DNA of 64,000 bases from Serratia inhibens (GCF_003591175.1 NZ_QYYG01000001.1:744001-808000), one strand, 5' to 3'; counted from the first letter of the stretch, positions 29,505 to 38,853 are shown. Translations and numbers: made by a program. The notes: generated by a model not told the origin, from the sequence alone.

Positions 29505-31433
29505 TTATTCCTCCAGTTGATGAAGACTACGGCTGCGAATCTCTTTCAGCAGCTTGTCTACGACTTCGTTTACGTCGAGGCTTCCCAGGTCTTTGCCACG
29601 GCGGGTACGAACGGCAACTTTGCCTGATTCGACCTCTTTATCACCGCACACCAACATGTAAGGAACCCGACGTAAAGTATGTTCGCGAATTTTAAAGCCA
29701 ATCTTCTCATTTCTCAAGTCCGCTTTAACACGAATCCCTGCATCTTGCAGTTTTTTGGTCAATTGCTGGACATAATCAGACTGGCTGTCGGTGATATTCA
29801 TCACCACCACCTGCACCGGAGCAATCCAGGTTGGGTAGAACCCAGCGTACTCTTCGGTAAGGATACCGATGAAACGCTCCATGGAGCCCAAAATAGCGCG
29901 GTGGATCATTACCGGTACCACGCGATCGTTGTTTTCGCCAACATACGACGCGCCTAAACGACCCGGTAAGAAGAAATCGAGCTGCACGGTACCACATTGC
30001 CATGCACGATCCAAACAATCATGCAGAGTAAATTCAATTTTTGGTCCGTAGAAGGCGCCCTCACCCGGCTGATATTCAAACGGAATCCCGTTTTCTGTCA
30101 GCGCGGCAGCCAAGTCATCTTCCGCGCGAGTCCACATATCGTCAGTGCCGATGCGCTTCTCAGGGCGGGTGGAAAGTTTAACCGCAATCTTTTCGAAGCC
30201 AAAGGTGCCGTAAACATCATAGACCATTCTGATGCATTCGTTCACTTCGGCACGCACCTGCTCTTCGGTACAGAAGATATGGGCGTCATCCTGAGTGAAA
30301 CCGCGCACGCGCATCAGGCCATGCAGAGAACCCGAAGGCTCGTTGCGGTGGCAGCTGCCGAACTCACCCATGCGCAGCGGCAAGTCACGGTAAGACTTCA
30401 GGCCCTGGTTGAAGATCTGCACGTGTCCCGGGCAGTTCATCGGCTTGATGCAGTACTCGCGGTTTTCCGACGAGGTCGTGAACATGGCGTCTTTATAGTT
30501 TTCCCAGTGGCCGGTTTTTTCCCACAGCACACGGTCCATCATAAATGGCCCTTTCACTTCCTGATACTGGTACTCCTTGAGCTTCATGCGCACAAAGGCT
30601 TCCAGCTCACGGAAAATCGTCCAGCCGTCGTTGTGCCAGAACACCATGCCCGGCGCTTCTTCCTGCATATGATACAGGTCGAGCTGCTTGCCGATCTTGC
30701 GGTGGTCACGCTTGGCGGCTTCTTCCAGACGTTGCAGGTAGGCATTCAGCTGTTTCTTGTCTGCCCAGGCAGTACCGTAGATACGCTGCAGCATTTTGTT
30801 TTTGCTGTCGCCGCGCCAGTAGGCGCCCGAGGTTTTCTGCAGTTTGAAGTGATGGCAGAAACGCATGTTCGGCACGTGCGGACCGCGGCACATGTCGATA
30901 TATTCTTCATGGTGATACAAGCCAGGACGGTCGTCATGGCTGATGTTCTCATCCAGAATCGCCACTTTGTAGTTTTCACCACGTGCGGCAAAGGTGTCGC
31001 GGGCTTCTTGCCAACTGACCTTTTTCTTGATGACGTCATAATCTTTGTCGGCCAACTCATGCATCCGCTTTTCCAGCAGATCCAGGTCTTCCTGCGTCAG
31101 GGTACGGTCAATATCGACGTCATAGTAGAAACCGTTGTCGATCACCGGGCCAATGGCCATTTTGGTGTCCGGCCACAGCTGCTTGATGGCATGGCCCAAC
31201 AGGTGCGCGCAGGAGTGGCGCATGATTTCCAGGCCTTCGGCGTCCTTGATGGTGATGATCGCCAGTTGCGCATCGGATTCGATCAGATCGCCGGCATCAA
31301 CCAGTTCACCGTTTACACGGCCGGCAATACAGGCTTTGGCCAAACCAGGGCCGATATCAAGGGCAACATCCAGCGGGGAAACGGCACGGTCGAAATGACG
31401 CTGACTTCCGTCAGGAAGAGTAATAACAGGCAT
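29505..31433 (-). CDS. thrS: threonine--tRNA ligase
   Basis: 642-residue class II synthetase, same length as E. coli. Order: TGS domain (1-60; [19 protein letters not shown]), editing domain with HxxxH (SCAHLLGHA near residue 73) and the Zn-like C/H cluster (CRGPHVP), catalytic core with motif 2 [21 protein letters not shown] near 363 and Zn ligands, then the anticodon-binding domain. The start at 31433 matches the family; an ATG 11 codons upstream would read into the operator region. The leader contains an anticodon-like hairpin for autogenous translational repression. Confidence 0.97.
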   Translation of the reverse strand: MPVITLPDGSQRHFDRAVSPLDVALDIGPGLAKACIAGRVNGELVDAGDLIESDAQLAIITIKDAEGLEIMRHSCAHLLGHAIKQLWPDTKMAIGPVIDNGFYYDVDIDRTLTQEDLDLLEKRMHELADKDYDVIKKKVSWQEARDTFAARGENYKVAILDENISHDDRPGLYHHEEYIDMCRGPHVPNMRFCHHFKLQKTSGAYWRGDSKNKMLQRIYGTAWADKKQLNAYLQRLEEAAKRDHRKIGKQLDLYHMQEEAPGMVFWHNDGWTIFRELEAFVRMKLKEYQYQEVKGPFMMDRVLWEKTGHWENYKDAMFTTSSENREYCIKPMNCPGHVQIFNQGLKSYRDLPLRMGEFGSCHRNEPSGSLHGLMRVRGFTQDDAHIFCTEEQVRAEVNECIRMVYDVYGTFGFEKIAVKLSTRPEKRIGTDDMWTRAEDDLAAALTENGIPFEYQPGEGAFYGPKIEFTLHDCLDRAWQCGTVQLDFFLPGRLGASYVGENNDRVVPVMIHRAILGSMERFIGILTEEYAGFYPTWIAPVQVVVMNITDSQSDYVQQLTKKLQDAGIRVKADLRNEKIGFKIREHTLRRVPYMLVCGDKEVESGKVAVRTRRGKDLGSLDVNEVVDKLLKEIRSRSLHQLEE

Positions 31434-31455
31434 TAATGATTCCTTATCTACAGTG

Positions 31456-31476
31456 GTGACCCACACGACAGATCAC
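31456..31476 (-). promoter_or_regulatory. thrS translational operator (tRNA-Thr anticodon-arm mimic)
   Basis: On the mRNA strand a 7-bp stem GTGATCT / GGGTCAC (with G-U pairs) closes a 7-base loop GUCGUGU. Loop positions equivalent to 33-36 of a tRNA are U-C-G-U, i.e. a CGU threonine anticodon in the right register. It lies 23 bases before the thrS ATG, next to the GGA ribosome site. In E. coli ThrRS binds such an arm and blocks 30S binding. Confidence 0.85.
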
Positions 31477-31557
31477 ATGAAGAAATACAATATCGTTTAA
31501 CTACATGTTGTTATGAACGCTATTCAGCTTCACTCTGCCAAATATGTACCCTCATAA

Positions 31558-31577
31558 GCACACAATTTACGATGTGC
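31558..31577 (-). promoter_or_regulatory. Second hairpin in the thrS leader
   Basis: Arms GCACA / TGTGC on the mRNA strand enclose a loop that again contains CGU, about 125 bases upstream of thrS. Its place corresponds to the distal structured operator domain known in E. coli; exact equivalence is inferred. Confidence 0.5.
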
Positions 31578-31811
31578 CATGGTGCGACGCCATAACGGAA
31601 CAGGGAGTGTAACACTATGATTAGCGCGCCATCTACCGGAGAGTTTGTCAGGCATGCTCCCACTTGCCGGTCGACGTATTTTAAAATCTCGGTGTTCGGT
31701 TTTACCCGCAATGATCAAGTAACAGCATTGCGTAAATCAGCTATGGCGAAGCTCGCCCGCTACCGCTATTCTGTCGCCACTAACGGCTGAATTGAGACAT
31801 ACCCTCGCATC

Positions 31812-32039
31812 ATGAACCGGTTATTCAAGTTACTTGTTGGCGTCTGCGTAGTGCTGGTGGCGAGTTTTGTTCTGCTTCACCTCGGCACAGATCGCCACCC
31901 GCGGGCCATTGCGGTCAACGAACCGCCGATGGAATGCGAAGATACCCCGGACATCGCCAATGACTGCGTGAACGACAACGGCGACGACACCTCTGCAGAC
32001 CCTGCGCCCGAATTGACGCTACCCAATACGCAGGGCTGA
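31812..32039 (+). CDS. small predicted membrane-anchored acidic protein
   Basis: 75-codon ORF, family not recognised. An N-terminal basic stretch and single hydrophobic segment (LLVGVCVVLVASFVLLHLG, about residues 7-25) could be a membrane anchor or uncleaved signal. The remaining 50 residues are acidic, Asp/Asn/Pro-rich and would be periplasmic, with two Cys (CEDTPDIANDC) that could form a disulphide. The ribosome site is weak. Located between the divergent thrS leader and marC. The hydrophobic-then-acidic layout supports a real gene, but it could be fortuitous. Confidence 0.5.
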   Translation: MNRLFKLLVGVCVVLVASFVLLHLGTDRHPRAIAVNEPPMECEDTPDIANDCVNDNGDDTSADPAPELTLPNTQG

Positions 32040-32173
32040 TCGAGCAGCAATTTCGTGTCAACATTGTGAATTTTCAAATGTTCCCCCCCTCTCACCATTG
32101 CTGGTGATCTTCCGGCAGGCTACTCTATTATTTTACGCCGCCGTGGCGTTAACTGAAAACAGAGGTCTGTTTC

Positions 32174-32860
32174 ATGACGAGTATCATGCAGTTATTCCAG
32201 GCTATCGGATTGGGTCTGGTGCTATTGCTGCCGCTGGCCAACCCGCTTACCACCGTGGCGTTGTTGCTCGGCTTGTCGGGCAATATGACGCGTGAAGAGC
32301 GCAATCAGCAGTCGCTGATGGCGTCGGTCTACGTGTTCCTCATCATGACGATAGCGTTCTACGCCGGTCAGTTGGTCATGAACACCTTCGGCATCTCCAT
32401 TCCCGGCCTGCGCATCGCCGGCGGGCTGATTGTGGCGTTTATCGGTTTTCGCATGCTTTTTCCACAGCAAAGCGCAGAAGAAGCGCCGGAGGTGGAAACC
32501 AAGTCAGACGAACTGCGCAAGAAAACCTCGGCCAACATCGCCTTTGTGCCACTGGCCATGCCAAGCACCGCCGGCCCGGGGACGATTGCCATGATCATCA
32601 GTTCGGGATCAAGCATTAAAGCTAATGTGCTGGGATTTGAGCAATGGGTACTGTTGGTAGCGCCGGTGGCGATTTTTCTGTCGGTGGCGGTAATACTGTG
32701 GGGTTGCCTGAGAAGCTCCGGTGCCATTATGCGCCTGGTGGGCAAGAGCGGCATTGAGGCAATCTCGCGCCTGATGGGGTTCCTGTTGGTGTGTATGGGC
32801 GTGCAGTTCATTATCAACGGCGTGCTGGAGATTATCTCCACCTACACGCCGGTGGCCTGA
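32174..32860 (+). CDS. marC: MarC family integral membrane protein
   Basis: 228-residue inner-membrane protein with six hydrophobic segments, nearly identical in layout to E. coli Mar[23 protein letters not shown] at the N-terminus, [27 protein letters not shown], and [23 protein letters not shown]. Despite the name no role in multidrug resistance has been proven. In E. coli it is divergent from marRAB, which is absent here. The start follows AGAGG; a second Met lies four codons downstream. Confidence 0.93.
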   Translation: MTSIMQLFQAIGLGLVLLLPLANPLTTVALLLGLSGNMTREERNQQSLMASVYVFLIMTIAFYAGQLVMNTFGISIPGLRIAGGLIVAFIGFRMLFPQQSAEEAPEVETKSDELRKKTSANIAFVPLAMPSTAGPGTIAMIISSGSSIKANVLGFEQWVLLVAPVAIFLSVAVILWGCLRSSGAIMRLVGKSGIEAISRLMGFLLVCMGVQFIINGVLEIISTYTPVA

Positions 32861-32893
32861 TAAAACGGGCGCGGATCACCGCGCCCGTCTGGC

Positions 32894-34027
32894 TTACTTC
32901 CCTGCCGGCGCCTGAGCCCCCAAAATTCCCTTGCCTTCCGGCACTTCGGTAAAGCGGCTGAGGATCTCGCTGTAGGTTTTCGCCGGATCCAACTCTTTGA
33001 ACTGATTCGGATAGATAAACTTCGCCAGGTACTCCAACCCAACAATGTTGTACGGGTGGTTATAGAAGTTGTGGTAAATGCCGTAGAAACGCCCCTCTTT
33101 CACTGCCGAGAGTTGAGCAAAGCCCGGGCGCTGCTTCATGCGGTTGAAAGCATCGTCGACCTGCTGCTGGGTAACGCCATAACCAAAGGGCACTGCGGCA
33201 TTGGTTTTACTGGCCCACTGGGAGCCGGAAACGATATAGGCGTCCGGTTTCATGCTGATCACTTTTTCCAGCGACACATCGCCGGTCGCGCCGGGCAGCA
33301 ACTCGGAACCCAGGTTGCGCGCCCCCACCGCCTCGATCATCCCGCCCCAGCCGACGTGCGAATGGGTGAAACAGCAAGACTCAAGCCCATTCAGGCCGGC
33401 TTTCGCTTCGATAAACACCAGCGGCTTTGGTTCCACCGTTTTGGTTTTATCGAGGATGCTCTGATAATGCTGCTGATAGAAATCGGTGTATTGCTTCGCT
33501 TCGCTCTCGCGGTTGAGCGTCTCCCCCAACAGCTGGATGCTTTTCGGGGTGTTTTCTACCGGCTTGAGCATGGTGTCGATAAACAACACCGGAATGTTCA
33601 ACGCTTTCAACTTGTCCAGCACGCCGGTCTGGCTCAGAGAAGGTTTGGAACGTAATTGCGCCACCATCAGATCGGGATGTTTCGCTATCACACTTTCCAG
33701 ATTGATCTCGCCCTTGTCGCTGAAGCCCATATCGATAATGTTCTTCGCCTCAGGCCATTTGCTCTGCAGGATTTTCCAGGTCTCACCGTCGCTTTTCTTC
33801 AGCAGGTTGTTCCACGCAACCAGCCGGGTGAAGGGATCGGCGCGGTCCAGCAAGGCCAGCGTCAAAATATCTCGCCCATCTTGCACCACAATGCGTTTCG
33901 GCTCTTGCTTAATCGTCACGCTTTCGCCGGAGGTGTCGGTCAGGGTCAACGGATAGGTGGTCGCCATCGCCTGAGCAGATAAAACGCTGGCGCAGGCCAA
34001 TGCCAGCAGGGTGATTCGACGGTGCAC
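32894..34027 (-). CDS. iron/siderophore-type ABC transporter substrate-binding protein (GTG start)
   Basis: 377-residue periplasmic binding protein (FecB/BtuF-like fold). Signal peptide LLALACASVLSAQAMA; mature chain opens TYPLTLTDTSGESVTIKQEPKRIVV, the usual start of Fe-siderophore binding proteins. Later motifs GLESCCFTHSHVGWGGMIEAVGARNLG and LEKVISMKPDAYIVSG fit the family; the CC pair near residue 215 is unusual. GTG start at 34027 preceded by AAGGAG. No permease or ATPase gene adjoins it, so it is an orphan, but it has its own promoter with a Fur-like site. Ligand (ferric siderophore, heme or other chelate) cannot be told from sequence alone. Confidence 0.88.
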   Translation of the reverse strand: MHRRITLLALACASVLSAQAMATTYPLTLTDTSGESVTIKQEPKRIVVQDGRDILTLALLDRADPFTRLVAWNNLLKKSDGETWKILQSKWPEAKNIIDMGFSDKGEINLESVIAKHPDLMVAQLRSKPSLSQTGVLDKLKALNIPVLFIDTMLKPVENTPKSIQLLGETLNRESEAKQYTDFYQQHYQSILDKTKTVEPKPLVFIEAKAGLNGLESCCFTHSHVGWGGMIEAVGARNLGSELLPGATGDVSLEKVISMKPDAYIVSGSQWASKTNAAVPFGYGVTQQQVDDAFNRMKQRPGFAQLSAVKEGRFYGIYHNFYNHPYNIVGLEYLAKFIYPNQFKELDPAKTYSEILSRFTEVPEGKGILGAQAPAGK

Positions 34028-34061
34028 GTAAAGCTCCTTAGCGTAGAAAAATTATCGGTAA

Positions 34062-34090
34062 ATAATAATGAGAATGGCTTCTATTATCAA
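34062..34090 (-). promoter_or_regulatory. Predicted promoter with Fur-like box for the orphan binding protein
   Basis: On the minus strand TTGATA (34085-34090) and TATTAT (34062-34067) are spaced by 17 bases. The spacer and -10 are covered by a Fur-like site at 34064-34082 (+ strand AATAATGAGAATGGCTTCT), a moderate match to the consensus but with the AT-rich imperfect dyad expected. Confidence 0.6.
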
Positions 34091-34150
34091 AGATAACGCT
34101 AAGCAGATTGCGCATTAATTGAAAATGGATGTGAATCAGGAGGGGAACAT

Positions 34151-34172
34151 GGCGCGCCGCTCACGGCGCGCC
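34151..34172 (-). other. Strong GC stem-loop after the SdaC-type transporter gene
   Basis: Perfect 9-bp stem GGCGCGCCG / CGGCGCGCC with a 4-base loop, 7 bases beyond the transporter stop. No T-run follows, so termination would be inefficient or the hairpin may protect the 3' end. Confidence 0.5.
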
Positions 34173-34179
34173 ACAGAGG

Positions 34180-35463
34180 TTAAACCAGGCCGTAAATCAG
34201 CGCAGAAAGCGCAATCAGCCCCATCACCAGCACGAAGATATTGCTCGGCGCACGGTAGCGGCGCATCGCGGGCACCGCACGCACGGCATACATCGGCAAA
34301 ATAAACAGGATTACCGCAATCAACGGGCCGCTGATGGTTTCGATAATATGCAACGCACTGGGGTTCCACACCGTGGCAGCCCAGGTGAGCAGGAACAACA
34401 GTACGGCGGAAAGGCGGTGCGTGATGCGCGAGCTTAACGGCTTACCGACCGCCCGCGTCAAACCGTCAATCAGGCTGGTCGCCCCTTCGGTAACGCCAAG
34501 CGAAGTACCAAGGTAAGATTTGGCCATCGCAAGCATCGCCATCACCGGGCCAAGATAGGCAATCAGCGGATTGGAGAATTTGTTCGCCAGCGTGGTCAAC
34601 ACGGTGATGTTCTGATCTTTCGCCTGCTGCATGTCCGCATGAGACAGGCTTAGCACGCAGCTAAAGACAAAGAACAGCACGGTGACGCAAATCAGCACGT
34701 AGCTGTAACGCATAATGCGTGCGCAGCGGCGCTCTGCCTTGTCGCCATACAGGCTTTTCTGGGTGGAGGCGAAGGACGAAATAATCGGCGCATGGCTGAA
34801 AGAAAACACCATCACCGGTACCGCCAGCCACAACGAATGCCACAAATCCGGGCTGCTGAACTGGGTGTTGGCCAAGCCGCTGACAAAGTTCGCCGTCTGC
34901 CAGGTCGGCATCAGGTACAGCGAAATCCCCATCAGGAATACCAACAACGGGAACACCAGCATGCCCATCGCCGCGACAATCGCGTCTTTACCGCGCAACA
35001 ACACCAGATTCAGCACCACCACCACCGCCAGGCTCAGCCAGATGCGCGGCAACGGCGTCAGGTGGAACTGATGGATCAGGAAACTGTCCAGGGCATTGGT
35101 AATCGAAATGCTGTACACCAGCACGATCGGGAAGAACGCCATCAGGTACAACACCATGATGATTTTTCCCGCCAGCACGCCAAAGTGCTCAACCACCACA
35201 TCGTGGATATTGCCGTCGCGGCTGGAGCCGGAAAGCACAAAGCGGCTCAGTGCACGATGCGGCAAATAGGTCAGAGGAAAAGCAAACAGCGCCATCAGCA
35301 ACAGCACCAACGGGCCGTTCAACCCGGCATTGATTGGCAGGAACAACGTACCCGCGCCGACAGCGGTGGCATAGAGGCCAAACATCCACACCGTATCGGT
35401 TTTGTTCCATTTGGCCGCTCGGGTAGCGGCCTGCGTACCTGAATCGGGAGAAATCGTACTCAT
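34180..35463 (-). CDS. HAAAP family amino-acid/proton symporter (SdaC-type serine transporter)
   Basis: 427-residue inner-membrane transporter with about eleven TM helices, resembling E. coli SdaC and its paralogues (DlsT/YhaO, YhjV). Matching stretches are KTDTVWMFGLYATAVGAGTL and FLPINAG near the N-terminus, LAVPVMVFSFSHAPIISSFA near residue 225, FFVFSCVLSLSHADMQQAKDQN, and ISGPLIAVILFILPMYAVRAVPAMRRY near the end. Substrate is probably serine or a related amino acid, but the paralogue cannot be fixed without a tree. The Met at 35463 is preferred over one 10 codons upstream. A palindrome lies about 75 bases upstream. Confidence 0.88.
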   Translation of the reverse strand: MSTISPDSGTQAATRAAKWNKTDTVWMFGLYATAVGAGTLFLPINAGLNGPLVLLLMALFAFPLTYLPHRALSRFVLSGSSRDGNIHDVVVEHFGVLAGKIIMVLYLMAFFPIVLVYSISITNALDSFLIHQFHLTPLPRIWLSLAVVVVLNLVLLRGKDAIVAAMGMLVFPLLVFLMGISLYLMPTWQTANFVSGLANTQFSSPDLWHSLWLAVPVMVFSFSHAPIISSFASTQKSLYGDKAERRCARIMRYSYVLICVTVLFFVFSCVLSLSHADMQQAKDQNITVLTTLANKFSNPLIAYLGPVMAMLAMAKSYLGTSLGVTEGATSLIDGLTRAVGKPLSSRITHRLSAVLLFLLTWAATVWNPSALHIIETISGPLIAVILFILPMYAVRAVPAMRRYRAPSNIFVLVMGLIALSALIYGLV

Positions 35464-35536
35464 AGGAAAGCTCACCTTACTCTTCAGCGACAACGATTGC
35501 GCTCAATGGGATATCCTTCTCCGCGAATTTTTTAAC

Positions 35537-35554
35537 ATTAATCAAGGGATTAAT
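35537..35554. promoter_or_regulatory. 18-bp inverted repeat upstream of the SdaC-type transporter
   Basis: ATTAATC-AAGG-GATTAAT is a perfect 7-4-7 dyad 74 bases before the start codon. The shape suits a LysR-type or other dimeric regulator operator; no cognate regulator gene is adjacent. Confidence 0.5.
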
Positions 35555-35685
35555 GCAGTATTTCATTCTTGTGATTGATAAAAGGACGGCAAAGGATAAT
35601 TAAAAATGTTGTTTGGGTCTATCTCTTGGCGGCTGACTGCGCGCTTCATGAACGATTTTCAGTGCGGGAATGGACGGAGAGAGGC

Positions 35686-35714
35686 AAAAAAACAGGGGCC
35701 TCTTGAGGCCCCTG
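35686..35714 (-). terminator. Terminator of the dehydrogenase operon
   Basis: On the minus strand the perfect 10-bp stem CAGGGGCCTC / GAGGCCCCTG with loop AA is followed by seven T, 5 bases beyond the cytochrome stop. Confidence 0.93.
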
Positions 35715-35719
35715 GCGGT

Positions 35720-37060
35720 TTACTTGTTGGCGTCCGGGTGATCCGGTACTTCGGCGCTCCCCATCTCCTTCTCGTTGCGGATCATCGAGCGGTCTTTACG
35801 CACGCCAGCCACATCTGAGGCATCGATGGGCTTGGCACTGTTGCCCCAGCTGGAACGGATAAAGTTGACCACATCCGCCACCTGTTGGTCATTCAGGCGC
35901 CAACCAAACGGCGGCATGGTGATGTTGGACACCGCCCCTTTCACCGCCGGCGTGGTATTGCCGGTCAGCACTATGTGGATCAGCGAGGTCGCATCGTCGG
36001 TTTGCACCACCGGGTTGCCCTTCAGTGCCGGGAAGGCGCGTTTGTAGCCCACACCGTCGGTACGGTGGCAAGCCGCGCAGTTATCGACGTACAACGCCGC
36101 TCCAGGCTTGCTGTCGTTACCGCGCCACAGATCCTTGGCAACGTTGTCCTCGGCGGGTGCCGCCTGCTGCTTGCCATCTTTCGGCGGCAGCGTTTTCAGG
36201 TAGCGTGAGATCGCCGTCAGGTCTTCATCGCTGAGATACTGCAGACTGTGTTCCACCACGTCGCTCATGCCGCCGAACACGATGGATTTGTCGTTGCGGC
36301 CGGTTTTCAGGAACTCGGTCAGTTCGGCTTCGCTCCAGGTTCCCAACCCGTCTTTCTGGTCGCCACGCAGGCTGGAGGCTACCCAACCGTCAATCGGCGC
36401 GTTGCTGCCGGACAGGTAATTGTCGCCGTCGTTATTGCTCAGCGATTTCTCCTGCATGGTAATGCTGCGCGGCGTGTGGCAGGCACCGCAGTGCCCCAGA
36501 CCTTCCACCAGATAGCGTCCACGCTCGATCACCGGATCGGCTTTGGCGTCAGCGACAAAATCCGCCGGCGTCGGCGCAAACATGCCGCGCCAAATGCTCA
36601 GCGGCCAGCGCATCGACAGCGGCCAGGGAATGTCGGAATCCTTGTTGGCCTGCTCCACCGGCTGCACGCCATGCATGAAATAGGCATACATGGCGCGCAT
36701 GTCGTCCTCTTTCACCAACGCGAACGACGGATAAGGCATCGCCGGGTACAGGGTGGCGCCATTTTTGGCTACGCCCTTGCGCACCGCGTTGTCGAAATCC
36801 TCAAAGCTGTAATCACCAATGCCGGTTTTTTTATCCGGCGAGATATTGGTGGAGTAAATGGTGCCGATCGGCGTTTCCATCGCCAAACCACCGGCAAACT
36901 CTTTACCGCTTTTACCGTTGGTGTGGCAGGCCACACAGTCACCGGCGCGCGCCAGGTACTCGCCGCGTTTGATCAATTCGCTGCTGACCGTCGCGTCCTG
37001 CGCCCAAACGGAAAAACTCAGTGCACTGAGAACCAGTGCGGGAACAAATGCTTTCATCAA
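35720..37060 (-). CDS. triheme cytochrome c subunit of a membrane-bound sugar/aldonate dehydrogenase
   Basis: 446-residue periplasmic electron-transfer subunit. Signal peptide AFVPALVLSALSFSVWA. Three CxxCH heme sites are visible: CVACH near residue 43, CGACH near 193 and CAACH near 330, each in its own cytochrome c domain with a later Met ligand. This is the subunit II pattern of gluconate 2-dehydrogenase, 2-ketogluconate dehydrogenase and alcohol dehydrogenase complexes, passing electrons to ubiquinone. Third gene of a three-gene operon with the GMC flavoprotein 9 bases upstream. Exact substrate is not decided by sequence. Confidence 0.93.
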   Translation of the reverse strand: MMKAFVPALVLSALSFSVWAQDATVSSELIKRGEYLARAGDCVACHTNGKSGKEFAGGLAMETPIGTIYSTNISPDKKTGIGDYSFEDFDNAVRKGVAKNGATLYPAMPYPSFALVKEDDMRAMYAYFMHGVQPVEQANKDSDIPWPLSMRWPLSIWRGMFAPTPADFVADAKADPVIERGRYLVEGLGHCGACHTPRSITMQEKSLSNNDGDNYLSGSNAPIDGWVASSLRGDQKDGLGTWSEAELTEFLKTGRNDKSIVFGGMSDVVEHSLQYLSDEDLTAISRYLKTLPPKDGKQQAAPAEDNVAKDLWRGNDSKPGAALYVDNCAACHRTDGVGYKRAFPALKGNPVVQTDDATSLIHIVLTGNTTPAVKGAVSNITMPPFGWRLNDQQVADVVNFIRSSWGNSAKPIDASDVAGVRKDRSMIRNEKEMGSAEVPDHPDANK

Positions 37061-37069
37061 TCGCCGTCC

Positions 37070-38851
37070 TTATGCCTGCACCAAAGGGCCTGGGTTTTTC
37101 AGATACTGCTCGCGAATAGCGCGGGCAGACCAGTAAGCCAACGCGGCCACGGTGCCGGTCGGGTTGTAACCCAGCCCTTGCGGGAAGGCTGAAGCCCCGA
37201 TGGAAAACACGTTGTGCACGTCCCAGCTTTGCAGATAACGGTTTACCGCGCTGGTCTTCGGATCTTCGCCCATCACCGCGCCACCGTTCATGTGCGTGGT
37301 CTGATAACTGGTGGTGTCAAAATGGCTGTTGGCATTTTTCGGGCTGCCGGCAATCAGTTTCGGGTTCATCGCTTTGGCGATCGGCGCCATTTTGTCGTAC
37401 ATGAATTGCGCCATCTTGACGTCGTTTTCCTGCCAGTCGAACGTCATGCGCAGCAGCGGCTGACCAAACACGTTCTTGTAGGTGGGATCGAGATCCAGAT
37501 AATTGCTGCGGTACGACTGATGCGCGCCGTGGGCGTCCATCGACACGTGATGGGTGTAAGCGTCCGCCACCGCCGCTTTCCACTTGCTGCCCCAGGCCGG
37601 GGTGCCCGGAGGCGTCGGCAAGCCGGAAATCGGTTTGGTGCCCGCCTGGTTGACCCAGAACGGTGAACCGCCGACAAAGCCTTCTTTGGCATGGTCAAAG
37701 TTATCGGCGTTGAAATCGTCCACCCCGACGCCGTTACCACCGGCACCGATGAACGGGTTGGTGAACACGTCCTTGTCGAAGAACGCCTTAATGGTGGTCA
37801 TGTTCTGATAGGCGAAATTACGCCCGACAACGCCCTCGCCGGTCACCGGATCGTAAGGCTTGCCGATGCCGGACAACAGCATCAGATGCACGTTGTGGAA
37901 CTGGAAGGCGCCCAGGATCACCAGCTCAGCCGGCTGTTCGATTTCTCGGCCCTGCGCATCGACGTAATTCACGCCGGTGGCGCGGGATTTGTCGGCGCTC
38001 AGGTTCACTTTCAACACGTTGGCGTTGGTACGCAACTCGAAGCGTTTTTCCATGCGCAACGCCGGCAAAATATTGACGTTCGGCGATGCCTTGGAATACA
38101 TATAGCAAGCGTAACCGCTGCAGAAGCCGCAGAAGTTGCACGGCCCCATCTGCGCACCGTAAGGGTTGGTATAGGAGTCCGACGTGTTGGCGGAAGGTAG
38201 ATTATACGGGTGGTAACCCACCTCCAGCGCCGCCTTCTCGAACAGTTGGGCGGAGAAGGTATTCTTTTGCGCCGGCAGCGGGAAATCGCTGGAGCGATCG
38301 GCCGCAAAGCGGTTGCCGCCCTTCTGCGCCACTTTCTGGCCCTTGATGGTCCAGGCGGTGCCGGAAGTGCCAAATACTTTTTCGGCTTTATCGAAGAACG
38401 GCTCCAGTTCGTCGTAAGTCACGCCGAAGTCCTGAATGGTCATGTCTTTCGGGATAAAACTCTTGCCGTAGCGCTCTTCGTAGTGGCTGCGCATACGCAA
38501 CTCGATCGGGTCAACGCGAAAATGTACGCCGGACCAGTGCAAGCCCGCCCCGCCCACGCCGGTACCCGGCAAAAATGCCGCCAGTTGGCGATAAGGCACC
38601 GCAGTCTGGCTGGTATTATGCCGAATGGTCACGGTACTTTTCGACAGATCCTGGAACAGCTTGCGGCGGATATTATAGGTCAGCTCGTCAATCACCTGCG
38701 GGTAGGAGCCGTCCGGATAAGTATCGCGCATCGGGCCACGCTCCAGCGCCACCACGTTCAAGCCTGCCTCGGTCAGCTCCTTGGCCATGATCGCGCCGAC
38801 CCAGCCGAAACCGACGATCACCGCGTCTACTTTTTTCATTACCGTTGCCAT
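37070..38851 (-). CDS. GMC-family FAD dehydrogenase subunit (gluconate 2-dehydrogenase type)
   Basis: 593-residue catalytic flavoprotein. Rossmann FAD site VDAVIVGFGWVGAIMAKELTEAG at the N-terminus, GTGVGGAGLHWSG near residue 97, a Cys-rich CNFCGFCSGYACY segment near 240 that may bind an Fe-S or heme-interacting cluster as in related dehydrogenases, and the C-terminal GMC signature with NPTGTVAALAYWSARAI. No signal peptide: it is expected to be exported with the Tat-signal subunit. Likely oxidises D-gluconate, 2-ketogluconate or a related polyol in the periplasm. Two Met starts (38851, 38839) are possible. Confidence 0.92.
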   Translation of the reverse strand: MATVMKKVDAVIVGFGWVGAIMAKELTEAGLNVVALERGPMRDTYPDGSYPQVIDELTYNIRRKLFQDLSKSTVTIRHNTSQTAVPYRQLAAFLPGTGVGGAGLHWSGVHFRVDPIELRMRSHYEERYGKSFIPKDMTIQDFGVTYDELEPFFDKAEKVFGTSGTAWTIKGQKVAQKGGNRFAADRSSDFPLPAQKNTFSAQLFEKAALEVGYHPYNLPSANTSDSYTNPYGAQMGPCNFCGFCSGYACYMYSKASPNVNILPALRMEKRFELRTNANVLKVNLSADKSRATGVNYVDAQGREIEQPAELVILGAFQFHNVHLMLLSGIGKPYDPVTGEGVVGRNFAYQNMTTIKAFFDKDVFTNPFIGAGGNGVGVDDFNADNFDHAKEGFVGGSPFWVNQAGTKPISGLPTPPGTPAWGSKWKAAVADAYTHHVSMDAHGAHQSYRSNYLDLDPTYKNVFGQPLLRMTFDWQENDVKMAQFMYDKMAPIAKAMNPKLIAGSPKNANSHFDTTSYQTTHMNGGAVMGEDPKTSAVNRYLQSWDVHNVFSIGASAFPQGLGYNPTGTVAALAYWSARAIREQYLKNPGPLVQA

Positions 38852-38853
38852 CG

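Noticed and set aside
29997-31436. Plus-strand frame of about 480 codons opposite thrS
   Set aside because: Shadow of thrS; composition lacks any domain and it would span the ThrRS catalytic core.
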